Below are positions 28,147 to 37,178 of a stretch of DNA of 64,000 bases, in pieces. The DNA is taken from the NCBI RefSeq assembly GCF_002959755.1, contig NZ_PPCW01000005.1:186001-250000 (forward strand). The letters are read 5' to 3'. This stretch comes from Veillonella sp. T11011-6 (GTDB lineage Bacteria > Bacillota > Negativicutes > Veillonellales > Veillonellaceae). Under the pieces are notes generated by a model. It saw nothing but the letters and a program-made list of their open reading frames with translations, ran no database searches and had not been told where the DNA came from. A program made the translations under genes and the position numbers. The first letter of the stretch is position 1. Every line of letters starts with the position of its first letter.

Positions 28147-29298
28147 ATGAATGATATATTAAATTTTAAAAGTATAACTACATATCGCCTTAAACTACCG
28201 ATGAAGTTTAATTTTAAGACTGCTAAGGGCGAGGTAAAAGAACGGGAGACCATTGTTATCTGCATCGAGGATCAACAAGGTTATGTAGGTTATGGGGAGT
28301 GCGTGGCTTTCACAGATCCATTCTATACGGCAGAAACCGTAGATACATGTTGGAAGAAGTTGGTGGATGATTATATTTTTAATCTTCGTTTGATGCGGCC
28401 TAAACCTCTTATGACCTATGTACGGCAGTTGCAGTTCTGGCTGAATCGAGATCATATGCCAATGACCATTGCTGCTGTAGAAAATGCCCTTATTAATCTT
28501 CACTGTGAGAGACTGGGTGTAAATTCCGTTTCCTATATTATGGGACAGCCCTTACAAGATACAATTGAAAGTGGCGTTGTCATCGGTGATGTACCAATGG
28601 AACAATTGTTAGATACCGTAGAAGCTCATGTGGCAAATGGTTGTAAGCGTATTAAGTTAAAGGTGAACCCTACAGATGGCTATGAACGAGTATCTATCAT
28701 CCGTAAGCAGTATCCAAACTTAGTTTTAGCTGCTGACGCGAACCAAAGCTATTCGTATGATGATATCGACAAGGTTCGTCAATTTAACGATTTGAAGCTA
28801 GCTTGTGTAGAAGAGCCTTTTGCTATGACGACGCTGCAATCCTATAAGGAATGGAAGTGGGAGTGTCTTAACAACGATGACTGGAACATTGAAACGCCTA
28901 TCTGTTTAGATGAATCTATATTAGGCTATGATGATTTATCCTATGCTATTGAATATGGTCTAATTGATGTACTTAATATAAAAGTAGGGCGCATGGGCGG
29001 TCTTGTGCCAACAAAGGCAGCTATTAATCTTTGTAGAGAAAGTCATATTCCGTATTGGATTGGTAGCATGGTGGAGTCTGGAGTTTCTAAAATGCTCCAT
29101 GCTCAACTCGCTGCACTAGGTGATTCCTATATGGCAGGAGACCTATCGGATTCTAACAGATACTTTGAACGTGACTTGATCTATCCTGATTTAACATTTA
29201 AAGATGGTGTTATGCATGTGCCTGATGGTGATGGGCTGGGTGTAACTGTTTTTGATGATAGATTAGAAGCGTATTGCGTGGAGAAACGAACACTATGA
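28147..29298 (+). CDS. menC: o-Succinylbenzoate synthase
   Basis: A 383-residue enolase-superfamily dehydratase. Lys in IKLKVNP, ADANQSY (Asp ligand), EEPF (Glu ligand) and LDESI (Asp ligand) mark the active site. It sits 7 bases after menE and overlaps menI by an ATGA junction. The order menE-menC after menB fits the pathway. Confidence 0.92.
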   Translation: MNDILNFKSITTYRLKLPMKFNFKTAKGEVKERETIVICIEDQQGYVGYGECVAFTDPFYTAETVDTCWKKLVDDYIFNLRLMRPKPLMTYVRQLQFWLNRDHMPMTIAAVENALINLHCERLGVNSVSYIMGQPLQDTIESGVVIGDVPMEQLLDTVEAHVANGCKRIKLKVNPTDGYERVSIIRKQYPNLVLAADANQSYSYDDIDKVRQFNDLKLACVEEPFAMTTLQSYKEWKWECLNNDDWNIETPICLDESILGYDDLSYAIEYGLIDVLNIKVGRMGGLVPTKAAINLCRESHIPYWIGSMVESGVSKMLHAQLAALGDSYMAGDLSDSNRYFERDLIYPDLTFKDGVMHVPDGDGLGVTVFDDRLEAYCVEKRTL

Positions 29299-29672
29299 AT
29301 TTGATTGAATCTTTACAAATTGAAAAGCCTCATATGACAAGTGAAACCACATGTGTGGCAAAAATGAACTTAGGCGACTTTCACAAGCAACCGCAAGGTT
29401 ATTTAAATGGAGGGGCGACCCTAGCCTTTGCAGAAATTGCAGCGGGTATGATGAGTAACGAACTCATTGGTGCTGATAAATTTGGCGTAGGTCAATCTAT
29501 TACAGCTAACCACTTGCGCCCTGTAAGAGGTGAAGGCTCTTTAACAGCCTATGGTACACTATTGGTGAAAGGAAAAACTTCACATGTATGGCGCTTTGAC
29601 ATGAAGGACGATGCAGAACGACTTATCTCACAAGTGACCGTAACATTAGCCATTGTGGACTTTGATCGGTAA
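29295..29672 (+). CDS. menI: Hotdog-fold thioesterase, probable DHNA-CoA hydrolase
   Basis: A 125-residue PaaI/YdiI-like hotdog thioesterase. GYLNGGATLAFAEIAAG carries the family's helix and ANHLRPVRGEG the following strand. The start at ATG 29295 overlaps the menC stop, so it is the last gene of the men cluster. The expected role is release of 1,4-dihydroxy-2-naphthoate from its CoA ester before MenA. Hotdog enzymes are promiscuous, so the call leans on context. Confidence 0.8.
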   Translation: MNLIESLQIEKPHMTSETTCVAKMNLGDFHKQPQGYLNGGATLAFAEIAAGMMSNELIGADKFGVGQSITANHLRPVRGEGSLTAYGTLLVKGKTSHVWRFDMKDDAERLISQVTVTLAIVDFDR

Positions 29673-29682
29673 TAGATAATAA

Positions 29683-29705
29683 TAAATAACTAATAACTAA
29701 TAACT
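29683..29705. repeat. Short heptamer repeat TAATAAC-like
   Basis: AATAAC followed by TAATAAC twice lies just after menI. Its unit length equals that of the repeat at 894-942. Confidence 0.5.
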
Positions 29706-29732
29706 AGTGCGTAATACGTAATAGATAATGAT

Positions 29733-29775
29733 AAAAGGACAGTAAATACTATGTTAGTATCTACTGTCCTTTTTA
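29733..29775. terminator. Terminator between menI and the DUF2939-like gene
   Basis: AAAAGGACAGTA pairs with TACTGTCCTTTT, with A and T tracts usable in both directions by the converging genes. Confidence 0.8.
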
Positions 29776-29823
29776 GATTCCGTATAAGTTAATAATTGCT
29801 TATGGTTTATTACTTTTTACTAG

Positions 29824-30441
29824 CTATTTACGAGTTACTGTATATAAGTCTTCTATATCTGGAATATCATAAATAACCCATGTGCCATCGCCTAAATGAC
29901 GCATCAAAACGCGTATATCCTTTGTCATATTCTTTTTGTTATTTTGGATTGTTACTGTTACGGTAGCTGTATCTCCATCGTCTTCAGATTTGATGTTTTT
30001 TACCTCTACATCATGCTCCTTGAAGAGACGCCCATCTACAAGACGGTCGACCATGGACATATTGTCATCGTTTTGAGCCGTATTAGTAGAATCTGTTGAA
30101 GATGGCTGAGATTTAAAGCTATCTGGATCTTCGATATATTTTCGCATCACATCTTCAATTAAAGATGGACCAAATGTTTTAGCTGCTGCAATAGTAGCTT
30201 TACCAAATGGATTGGATGTATCTATATATTTGTTGCCTTCCCGTTCTAAGATATTTTTTACAATAGATTTTGTATCTATGTGGCGTAAAGCTTCATCGGC
30301 ATCTTTATCTTGTACTGCTTGATGAATGATTTTTAGCGTATAGGCTGGTGTGTGGGGAGTGTAGCACATGAAATACCATGCTGCTGCTAACGCACCTACA
30401 ATAGCAATAATTAAGATAGTTATAAGAGATTTTGATTTCAT
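29824..30441 (-). CDS. Membrane-anchored DUF2939-like protein
   Basis: A 205-residue protein with one N-terminal hydrophobic anchor (residues about 6-25) and the bulk outside the cytoplasm. The segment YTLKIIHQAVQDKDADEALR followed by HIDTKSIVKNI resembles DUF2939 proteins, in which a helical region precedes an alpha+beta domain. A Ser/Thr/Asn/Gln-rich linker (SQPSSTDSTNTAQNDDN) separates the two halves. Monocistronic; function unknown. Confidence 0.65.
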   Translation of the reverse strand: MKSKSLITILIIAIVGALAAAWYFMCYTPHTPAYTLKIIHQAVQDKDADEALRHIDTKSIVKNILEREGNKYIDTSNPFGKATIAAAKTFGPSLIEDVMRKYIEDPDSFKSQPSSTDSTNTAQNDDNMSMVDRLVDGRLFKEHDVEVKNIKSEDDGDTATVTVTIQNNKKNMTKDIRVLMRHLGDGTWVIYDIPDIEDLYTVTRK

Positions 30442-30698
30442 TGTATTGCTCCAAAGTATTTTATATTACATTCTTATTATTTATATAATATATATTTATT
30501 TTATCATAGTCAAAGATGATTCACTATAATTATTAATTAGTAATACTTAAAACAGTAGAACTTTCAAATATATGTACTAATAAACTGTAGAGAATATATA
30601 TGCTATAAAGTGGATAAGACATATTATTGCTTTACCTAACTAAAGAATATATAATAAAAGTATCTTTCATGAAAATTTCATATAAAGAAGGGGAGACT

Positions 30699-31913
30699 AT
30701 GGTTAGTAAAAAGGGTATTATCAAATCTTTAGTATGTACAGCATTGACATGTAGTTTTGCTACATGCGCATTAGCAGCAGATAAAGATAATGGAGAAAAA
30801 GTTCAATCAAGCTGGATGGATCGCACTGATATTGGTATTGGTTTTAAAGGAAGCCAGGAAGATTCCTATCATGATTATGCAATGCCTAATAAACAAATGA
30901 CTGATAATAATCTAAGCTATGATACACGATTCCATTATCGTAATCATAACTCTAAGCAGAAAGTGAATACACAGTATTTTATAGAGACGTTACAACCCAT
31001 AAAACAATATGGTAAAGATGGCAAATCCATGGTGTTTGTACAAGGACGATTAGATGGTAATGGTGGCGAAAAAGTTTCCACTACTACATATTGGAATGGT
31101 TCGGATTCAGATTTTGGAAGAATTGACGGTCAAGGTACCTATATTGATAAAGGTGAAGTAGTAGAACATGATACACTTGGTGTTGTAGGTACTGCTGGTA
31201 TTGGCTATCGCCGTCTTAGTACACATGAGCATGCCTACGTCGGTGCCAATGTATTCTATGACTATGCATTTAAGGATAAATTTTCTCGTGTTAGTACAGG
31301 ATTAGAATATGTAGCTGGTCTAAATACGATTAGTGTCAATGTATACCATGGACTATCAGAAAAAAAGGTGGGGCCTTATGACATTAACACACCTTTGCGT
31401 CAAGTACCACGGGCAATAGATTTTCATGATAGCTTAAGTTCACCACCTGATGGTATTCATAGAACACCCCGATATTCTTATGAACATGTATTGGATGGCT
31501 TTGATATACGGTATACACGAGATTATAAGAATGCCCGTTGGCTATCTAGTTATGTGGAAGGATATCATTGGAAAACAAAAGCGCCAGGAGAACATTCAGA
31601 AGAGATGTACTATATTGACCAACATAAGTGGCAATCTATACATGGATTAAAGGTAGGCGCTAAAATGAATGTGACGCCTCATATTTCTGTAGATCTAGGA
31701 ATTGGTAAAAGTAATATTAGTTCTGTAGAACCGTATGTATCTGTTATGTATACTTTAGGTAAGTCTCGATATGCGTACTTCGGTGGTAAGCATAGTGAAA
31801 ATGTGATGAGCACTGCACGTTCTAAGGTATTCGATAAGGTTAAACGTGGTGATATGAAGGTTGAGTATTATTGGGAACAAGACTTGCGTGATGGCCCTTG
31901 GGATCATTTATAA
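30699..31913 (+). CDS. Stand-alone inverse-autotransporter beta-barrel protein
   Basis: A 404-residue exported protein. The signal peptide (residues 1 to about 27) ends at ALAAD. The mature part is rich in alternating strands. GIGYRRLSTHEHAYVGANVF then YDYAFKDKFSRVSTGLEYVA corresponds to the core of the intimin/invasin beta domain (IAT_beta). It ends in a strand-like C-terminus with no Ig-like passenger, and no LysM segment was noticed. The start ATG 30699 has AAGGGGAG upstream; the frame extends 24 codons further without a better site. Outer membrane location is inferred. It is flanked by its own terminator and no partner gene. Confidence 0.72.
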   Translation: MVSKKGIIKSLVCTALTCSFATCALAADKDNGEKVQSSWMDRTDIGIGFKGSQEDSYHDYAMPNKQMTDNNLSYDTRFHYRNHNSKQKVNTQYFIETLQPIKQYGKDGKSMVFVQGRLDGNGGEKVSTTTYWNGSDSDFGRIDGQGTYIDKGEVVEHDTLGVVGTAGIGYRRLSTHEHAYVGANVFYDYAFKDKFSRVSTGLEYVAGLNTISVNVYHGLSEKKVGPYDINTPLRQVPRAIDFHDSLSSPPDGIHRTPRYSYEHVLDGFDIRYTRDYKNARWLSSYVEGYHWKTKAPGEHSEEMYYIDQHKWQSIHGLKVGAKMNVTPHISVDLGIGKSNISSVEPYVSVMYTLGKSRYAYFGGKHSENVMSTARSKVFDKVKRGDMKVEYYWEQDLRDGPWDHL

Positions 31914-31967
31914 TTTGTATCATACTTGTAAAAATACCATAATAAATAATTTTATATAATTATGTTG

Positions 31968-32015
31968 AAATTGGTACCTAGTTTTCGTTAAAGAAATTTA
32001 GGTGCCAATTTTATT
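31968..32015 (+). terminator. Terminator after the beta-barrel gene
   Basis: AAATTGGTACCT (31968-31979) pairs with AGGTGCCAATTT (32000-32011, one G-U), followed by TATTATT. The remaining sequence up to the tRNA promoter (32016-32219) is AT-rich and I see no supported gene in it. Confidence 0.75.
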
Positions 32016-32219
32016 ATTATCCTTAAGCTGGTTTTTAAGATAGTCATAAATCAGAAAAAATATCTGCTTTACAGGCATTTTGATTGCTGCAATTATAGGT
32101 ATAATTTGTAGTATATTCAAGCATACTAAATATAAATGGCTAATATTTGAGATTTTTAATAGATAGTTCCTAATTTCATATATTTTGGAAAAATTCATCA
32201 AAAAATTAGAAAAAAGTAC

Positions 32220-32249
32220 TTGCATTAGTAGGTTACCTCATGTTAATAT
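32220..32249 (+). promoter_or_regulatory. Promoter of the tRNA-Asp/Phe/Leu operon
   Basis: TTGCAT (32220-32225), an 18-bp spacer and TAATAT (32244-32249), 30 bases before tRNA-Asp. Confidence 0.65.
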
Positions 32250-32278
32250 ATACGAGTAGTCAACGAGAGTTGATACGC

Positions 32279-32354
32279 GGCCCCGTGGTGTAGCGGTTAA
32301 CATGTCGCCCTGTCACGGCGAAGATCGTCAGTTCAAATCTGATCGGGGTCGCCA
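32279..32354 (+). tRNA. tRNA-Asp (anticodon GTC)
   Basis: Acceptor GGCCCCG / CGGGGTC, discriminator G, encoded CCA. Anticodon stem-loop GCC-CTGTCAC-GGC gives GTC. T loop GTTCAAATC. Confidence 0.96.
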
Positions 32355-32375
32355 TTTTTTTTTACAAAAAAACGT

Positions 32376-32451
<76 letters not shown>

Positions 32452-32463
32452 TTTGTATTCCAT

Positions 32464-32549
32464 GCGGTTGTGGTGGAATGGCAGACACGCCATCTTGAGG
32501 GGGTGGTGAGCGTACGCTCGTGAGGGTTCAAGTCCCTCCAACCGCACCA
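32464..32549 (+). tRNA. tRNA-Leu (anticodon GAG)
   Basis: Class II tRNA of 86 nt. Acceptor GCGGTTG / CAACCGC, then ACCA. Anticodon stem CCATC / GGTGG with loop TTGAGGG gives GAG. Long variable arm GAGCGTACGCTC; T loop GTTCAAGTC. Confidence 0.95.
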
Positions 32550-32558
32550 AAATATATA

Positions 32559-32590
32559 AGGACCTACAGATTACTGTAGGTCCTTTTTGC
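32559..32590 (+). terminator. Terminator of the tRNA operon
   Basis: AGGACCTACAG pairs with CTGTAGGTCCT around ATTA, followed by TTTTT. Confidence 0.9.
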
Positions 32591-32666
32591 TATTGTTATT
32601 TTGGACTAGCTTTCGCTCCAGGCTTTAGCACGTAAGCAAATCACCTGTTTACGGACGCTTTTAATT

Positions 32667-34208
32667 TTATGAATCGGATTTATCTTTATAAAATATGTGT
32701 TTTATAATATCATAAGTCTCACCTAAGTGATGAATCATTTCTATTGAGGAAATTGGTTTAACATAAGTTCTATTTTTATTTGCTCCCATTTTTAAAATTA
32801 AATTTTGCTCAGCTAATTTGTTAAGTATTCTTGTTAAACGAGCGGAACTTATATCGGGATGTGCATTAGCAATTTCTTTTTTTGTAAATTTGATAGTTGA
32901 TTTGTTGGCATCTGGTGGATTACAGATAAATATATATACCCTTTTTTCATCCTCCTTTAGGTTAGAGGTATCTAGCATAGGTTCTGCTATCCATAGCTTT
33001 AAGTAGGTTTTTTCTAAGTTACTTTCTAATTCAGGAGCCTTAAATCTGTTTTTTACTACGACGTCAATTATTTTCTTACTTCCGCTACCCGCATGCTCTG
33101 ATGCTCCCATTCTAGTAAACAAATTTACAAGTAGTGGATTTCTAACTAAAGATCTAGCACCTCCAGTAAAAAACTCTTCTACTGGGATTTTCATAATTCC
33201 AGGATTGATAAAAATATAATATGGTTCATGAATTTCAGTAATTAAAGCTGATGTATTTAAAAAATAGTCAGCATGGATTATCATATTAACAAATGCTTCG
33301 CGTAAAGCAATTGTAAGGTCTGTTGGGTTTTTTCTAATCGTGTATTCATCAAGTTCAAAGTCTCTGTCTATGGATAATAAAAGCTTTTCACTTACTAAAC
33401 GATAATAATTAAATAAATTTAAATCAGGGAAATCTAGGTTCCCTGCCTCTATTCTATAACTCCATCTTTGAGAATTTCCACGTTTATCAAAAAAATCTAC
33501 ATGATAATGAGGAAAGCGGTCAAGGATAGCATTGTATTTACCGAAAAATAATAACCCAGCAATGGTTAAGTTCATTGTATTGGTATTTCTATTTTTACGA
33601 AATACACCAATGCTTTCTAAAAAATTTTGATTGTCCATTTCTGAATAGTTTAAGCTAGGATACCTTTTAGAAAGCATGACTTTATAACTATTAATGCTAT
33701 CTATATCTAAGTCAGATAAATCGTAATTAGGAAGTAATTCATAATCTAATTGGCTAGATTGGTTCCTTAATATTGCACTCAACTGTTGTTTGTCTACTAG
33801 ATGATCTTGCGAATGTAATCTGATATAAGTGTGAGCAATATTATTGTTGAGATAAATAGGTTTATCTGTAATTGAGGCTTCTTTGATATGTATAATAATT
33901 ATAGTTTTGTCTTCAATAATTCTTGTATTTATATCATTATTATCTATAATGTTTAGACTAATTTTAGACCGATCGGCTAGTGTTGAGCAGAAATCACTTA
34001 TTATTTTTTCTGCATCTTTTACTCCCGTTAAAATAGGATTTTTGTGTTCGTCTTCGGAAATACCTAATATTAAATAGCCACCGGCAGTATTAGCAAAGGC
34101 AGAATATGATTTCCAAGCATCTTTTGGAAACTCATTTTTAGCTTTTTTATATTCAACCTGTGAAGATTCTTTTAATGATAAAATTGATTCTAATGTAGTT
34201 AACTCCAT
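32667..34208 (-). CDS. AlbA_2 (Schlafen-like) / HATPase-type ATP-binding regulator
   Basis: A 513-residue protein. The N-terminal AlbA_2 domain (about 10-130) shows ESSQVEYKKAKNEFPKDAW and FANTAGGYLILGISED. A GHKL-type ATPase domain (HATPase_c_4-like, about 300-420) has ALREAFVNMIIHADYF, NPGIMKIP and the glycine loop EHAGSGSKKI. A C-terminal winged-helix-like segment has SARLTRILNKLAEQNLILK. Such proteins are usually annotated as putative transcriptional regulators or RecG-related helicase-like proteins; a defence role has been proposed for some Schlafen-like families, but nothing here proves it. It follows a DUF2513 gene on the same strand and sits next to tRNA-Leu, in an AT-rich stretch that looks accessory. 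Confidence 0.75.
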   Translation of the reverse strand: MELTTLESILSLKESSQVEYKKAKNEFPKDAWKSYSAFANTAGGYLILGISEDEHKNPILTGVKDAEKIISDFCSTLADRSKISLNIIDNNDINTRIIEDKTIIIIHIKEASITDKPIYLNNNIAHTYIRLHSQDHLVDKQQLSAILRNQSSQLDYELLPNYDLSDLDIDSINSYKVMLSKRYPSLNYSEMDNQNFLESIGVFRKNRNTNTMNLTIAGLLFFGKYNAILDRFPHYHVDFFDKRGNSQRWSYRIEAGNLDFPDLNLFNYYRLVSEKLLLSIDRDFELDEYTIRKNPTDLTIALREAFVNMIIHADYFLNTSALITEIHEPYYIFINPGIMKIPVEEFFTGGARSLVRNPLLVNLFTRMGASEHAGSGSKKIIDVVVKNRFKAPELESNLEKTYLKLWIAEPMLDTSNLKEDEKRVYIFICNPPDANKSTIKFTKKEIANAHPDISSARLTRILNKLAEQNLILKMGANKNRTYVKPISSIEMIHHLGETYDIIKHIFYKDKSDS

Positions 34209-34220
34209 AATATATTTTCC

Positions 34221-34250
34221 TAAAAGTGCTAAATAAGCGCTAAATAAAAT
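34221..34250. promoter_or_regulatory. Repeated motif upstream of the AlbA_2 gene, copy 1
   Basis: A 30-bp stretch carrying AGTGCTAAATAAGCGCTAAA, i.e. two AGYGCTAAAT units 12 bp apart, starting 12 bases before the AlbA_2 ATG. It is nearly identical to 34308-34337. Confidence 0.5.
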
Positions 34251-34307
34251 TAATAGTAAATTAAGCTTGATAGTTGAATCTTTGTGGAGATTGTCGAGTA
34301 GTAAGTT

Positions 34308-34337
34308 TAAAAGTGCTAAATAAATGCTAAATAAAAT
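34308..34337. promoter_or_regulatory. Repeated motif, copy 2, after the DUF2513 gene
   Basis: A second 30-bp copy (AGTGCTAAATAAATGCTAAA core) differing from copy 1 at about two positions, 87 bp away. The doubled pair of half-sites in the same intergenic region suggests binding sites for a regulator, possibly the adjacent winged-helix protein. Confidence 0.5.
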
Positions 34338-34351
34338 AGTAAGAAAATATG

Positions 34352-34714
34352 TTAAAGGCCTATAATTTTTAATGCGATATTTGAAGCAATCGTTTTTATA
34401 ACCTCTAAAGATGCAGAGCCTCCTATTTTGAGTAAATTATCTTTTGTATCTTTCCATATGTTATCATTACGAACAGCGTCTAGATAATCGTGTCCAGCGT
34501 TTGTTAACCATTGAATTTGATACATTGGATAGTTATTACCGATACAGGTAATATCATAAGCTTCAATAAAACCAGCCTCATAAATCAAATGAATATGATA
34601 TGCTAGAATGTTTTCTGGAGCTAATTCAATAAAATTACCAATAGTCAAATTTGTAGAGGTAGATGCTTCTATTTGTAATAATATATTCCTTATTAAATCA
34701 AAATCACGTTTCAT
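34352..34714 (-). CDS. DUF2513 family protein
   Basis: A 120-residue protein with the family's layout: MKRDFDLIRNILLQIE at the N-terminus, YHIHLIYEAGFIEA in the middle, WLTNAGHDYLDAVRNDNIW and a C-terminal GGSASLEVIKTIA. It resembles a small winged-helix protein. DUF2513 genes are common in phages and mobile regions, but the function is not established. GGAGGTATAAT precedes the ATG at 34714. It probably shares a transcript with the AlbA_2 gene 143 bases downstream. Confidence 0.8.
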   Translation of the reverse strand: MKRDFDLIRNILLQIEASTSTNLTIGNFIELAPENILAYHIHLIYEAGFIEAYDITCIGNNYPMYQIQWLTNAGHDYLDAVRNDNIWKDTKDNLLKIGGSASLEVIKTIASNIALKIIGL

Positions 34715-35009
34715 ATTATACCTCCTTAATTTATTATACTAATAATAAATTAATCATTAAAGTGTTATATGTGAGGTGTGTAAGGTTAAACTCGTTAATC
34801 GAATATTTATATACTAAAATAATATAAAAAGGTTAAGGATATAAATTTATAGTTGAACTGAAAATTATAAAAGTCAAATTATAATTATTATATTATTGGT
34901 AATCAGTAGAAGTTACATTAAGTTACATTGATATAATGTTATATTAAGTGTGTAATTATAGTAATAAACAATATATATTAATGTGCAAGTTTTAATATGA
35001 GAAAATTTT

Positions 35010-35528
35010 ATGAAATTTAACTATGGCGAGACGCTGAGAATCCGGAATGATTTATATACGATCCTAGGCAAGATACGCTACATTGATACTCATGGAGCGA
35101 TTGGGTATAAGTATAAGCTAGTCAAACATAAGAGTAACGCAGAATTTTGGATCCGATGGGATAAAAAACGTGGCGCATATCAGTTTACAATGTTGTGTGG
35201 TAAAGTGATGCCATCTGACATGAACGTAGTACATCGTGGTTATCAGATGGTTATAGGTACAAGAGGGGATATAGATATAGATATTGCGGATGTAGCTCGT
35301 TATGAAGAGTATGAAGATGCTAATGGCACTCATACATTTATTGTTGAAAAAGGGGTCCATACGACTGAGTATTCAAAAGGCATTTATGTTGATAAGGAAT
35401 ATGTGTCTCTTGAAAGCGATGCAGAGATACCTAAGCCTATTCTAGATAAAATGGACACTATTAAGAAGATGAGGTTTATAGGACCCATAATTTGGTTTTT
35501 GGCGAACTTATTAAATAATAAAAGGTAG
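35010..35528 (+). CDS. Hypothetical protein, possibly DUF4178-like
   Basis: A 172-residue protein, strand-rich, with a hydrophobic C-terminal segment (IGPIIWFLANLL). The opening (GETLRIRNDLYTILGKIRYI, then a W at FWIRWDK) loosely resembles DUF4178 domains. The resemblance is weak and no function is proposed. No strong ribosome binding site precedes ATG 35010. The upstream 295 bases (34715-35009) are very AT-rich and hold nothing else I can support. Confidence 0.5.
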   Translation: MKFNYGETLRIRNDLYTILGKIRYIDTHGAIGYKYKLVKHKSNAEFWIRWDKKRGAYQFTMLCGKVMPSDMNVVHRGYQMVIGTRGDIDIDIADVARYEEYEDANGTHTFIVEKGVHTTEYSKGIYVDKEYVSLESDAEIPKPILDKMDTIKKMRFIGPIIWFLANLLNNKR

Positions 35529-35553
35529 TAACAATTTCTTGTTACTACCTTTT
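35520..35553. terminator. Bidirectional terminator
   Basis: AAAGGTAGTAACA pairs with TGTTACTACCTTT, with A/T tracts both sides, between two converging genes. Confidence 0.8.
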
Positions 35554-35575
35554 TGTTTGCTCTAGAATTTAGTTG

Positions 35576-36949
35576 TTAGCTGTTAGCTTCAGCTGTTTGA
35601 AGTTGTTCAAGTTCTGCTTCTTTAGCATCTAATTCTTTTGCACCAAAGTGGGCAAGTACACAGAATGTAACGCAAAGAATACATGCTACCATTAGGAGAT
35701 AGAAACCTGCATTCCAACCGAATTTATCCGCTAAAACACCAAATAGTGTTGTACCAAGGTTGGCACCTACGATGTAACTCATAAAGCCACGAAGACCAAC
35801 AGCAGAGCCTACAGCGAATGGAGGTACGATATCCATAGTTTGTACAGAGGCTAAGAATTGAGGGATGTAAATTAGGCAACCTACAACAGCAGCAAAGAAC
35901 GTAACCCATAAGAGGGATTCACTTTGCCAATAACCAAAGATACAGAAGAAGATAATACTTACTGCAATGATTGCTGGAGGCATGCGATAACCTTTGAAGA
36001 ATTTATCGGAAATGTAACCTGCAAAAATTGTAGAAGGAATTGCCGCCCATTCAAAGAATAAGAAAGCGATGGACATTTCAGCTTTAGAGAAGCCTTTTAC
36101 TTGTAATAAGTAGATAGGCAACCATGTAAGCATACCAAAACGAATCATATAAACGAATGTATCAACTAGAGACACATACCAAGCATTTTTGTTTTTTAAT
36201 ACGTATTTTACAAAAATTTGTCGTGTACTTAGATGTGGTGCCTCAGAACTTCTATGTGTTTTATGAGATGTATCGGCAATGATTTCGCTAGTTGGTGGTA
36301 ACCCTTCTCGTTCAGGACTTTCTTTGATCAAGAAGCAAATAATAACGGCTACGATAATCGCGATAATTGCAGGAATACCATAGCTACCTAATTGCCAGTG
36401 ATCTGTAGTGGTGAAGTATAAGGCTGCAGCTACGATTGGTGCTACGATACCACCACCAAGGTTATGGGAGATATTCCAAATTGCACCAAAGCGACCACGT
36501 TCTTGCTTTGGATACCATTTAGCAAGTGTGATGAAGGATGGACCTACACCAAAGCCTTGGAAGAAACCGTTAAGAACTACTAATACTAAGAAGAAGGCGA
36601 GGCTGTCGGCAAAGCTCATGAAGATATTGATAATTGCACAGCAAATAAGACCGAAAGCCATAAATTTTGCAGGGCTTGCTTTGTCAGCAAGACTACTCAT
36701 GAAGCCTTTACTTAGACCGTAGGCGATAAGCATACCACTAGATAGCAAACCGATTTCCGTTTTGCTCATGTGTAAGATATCTGATAAAAAATGAGTTGAT
36801 AAGGCAAAGTTGTTACGAACAATATAGTATGCAGCGTAACCAATGAAAATACCAATTAAAGATTGGAATCTGTATTTATAGTATAGATTCATAATCATAT
36901 TTTGTGGTACAGATGATTTTGCCTCTTTTGGTTGTAGAAATGAAAACAT
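35576..36949 (-). CDS. OPA-family (GlpT/UhpT-like) organophosphate:phosphate antiporter
   Basis: A 457-residue MFS transporter with about 12 membrane segments. GYAAYYIVRNNFALS near the N-terminus and RGRFGAIWNISHNLGGG are characteristic of the organophosphate:phosphate antiporter family (glycerol-3-phosphate, hexose phosphate or phosphoglycerate uptake in exchange for phosphate). The substrate cannot be separated from sequence alone. Monocistronic, ending at a bidirectional terminator; ATG 36949 lies a few bases after AGAAAGG. Confidence 0.85.
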   Translation of the reverse strand: MFSFLQPKEAKSSVPQNMIMNLYYKYRFQSLIGIFIGYAAYYIVRNNFALSTHFLSDILHMSKTEIGLLSSGMLIAYGLSKGFMSSLADKASPAKFMAFGLICCAIINIFMSFADSLAFFLVLVVLNGFFQGFGVGPSFITLAKWYPKQERGRFGAIWNISHNLGGGIVAPIVAAALYFTTTDHWQLGSYGIPAIIAIIVAVIICFLIKESPEREGLPPTSEIIADTSHKTHRSSEAPHLSTRQIFVKYVLKNKNAWYVSLVDTFVYMIRFGMLTWLPIYLLQVKGFSKAEMSIAFLFFEWAAIPSTIFAGYISDKFFKGYRMPPAIIAVSIIFFCIFGYWQSESLLWVTFFAAVVGCLIYIPQFLASVQTMDIVPPFAVGSAVGLRGFMSYIVGANLGTTLFGVLADKFGWNAGFYLLMVACILCVTFCVLAHFGAKELDAKEAELEQLQTAEANS

Positions 36950-37143
36950 TATTATTACCTTTCTTTCTTAATAACCGAATTCCAGTGCACTGATAATACT
37001 ACCACTTCTAGATGATTTATGTAAATGATTTATGGTATGAAAATAAGCGTTTATGTCATGAAATTTATTAATAATACAATTTATATAAATCTTTTGCAAG
37101 TATTTATTAGTAAAATGAAAAAAGATAAAATTTTTCTAAAATA

Positions 37144-37172
37144 TTGACAAAGTTATTTTATAATTGTATATT
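37144..37172 (+). promoter_or_regulatory. Strong promoter of a probable small RNA
   Basis: Consensus TTGACA (37144-37149), a 17-bp spacer and TATATT (37167-37172). No protein-coding frame follows within the transcript. Confidence 0.75.
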
Positions 37173-37178
37173 AAAGGT

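Noticed and set aside
31998-32225. 75-codon minus-strand frame in the gap before the tRNA operon
   Set aside because: Very AT-rich composition, no ribosome binding site, overlap with the terminator flank and tRNA promoter; nothing recognisable in the peptide.
32550-35575. tRNA-Leu as attachment site of an integrated island carrying the AlbA_2 and DUF2513 genes
   Set aside because: No integrase and no repeat of the tRNA 3' end was seen downstream; low GC and family type alone do not prove integration.
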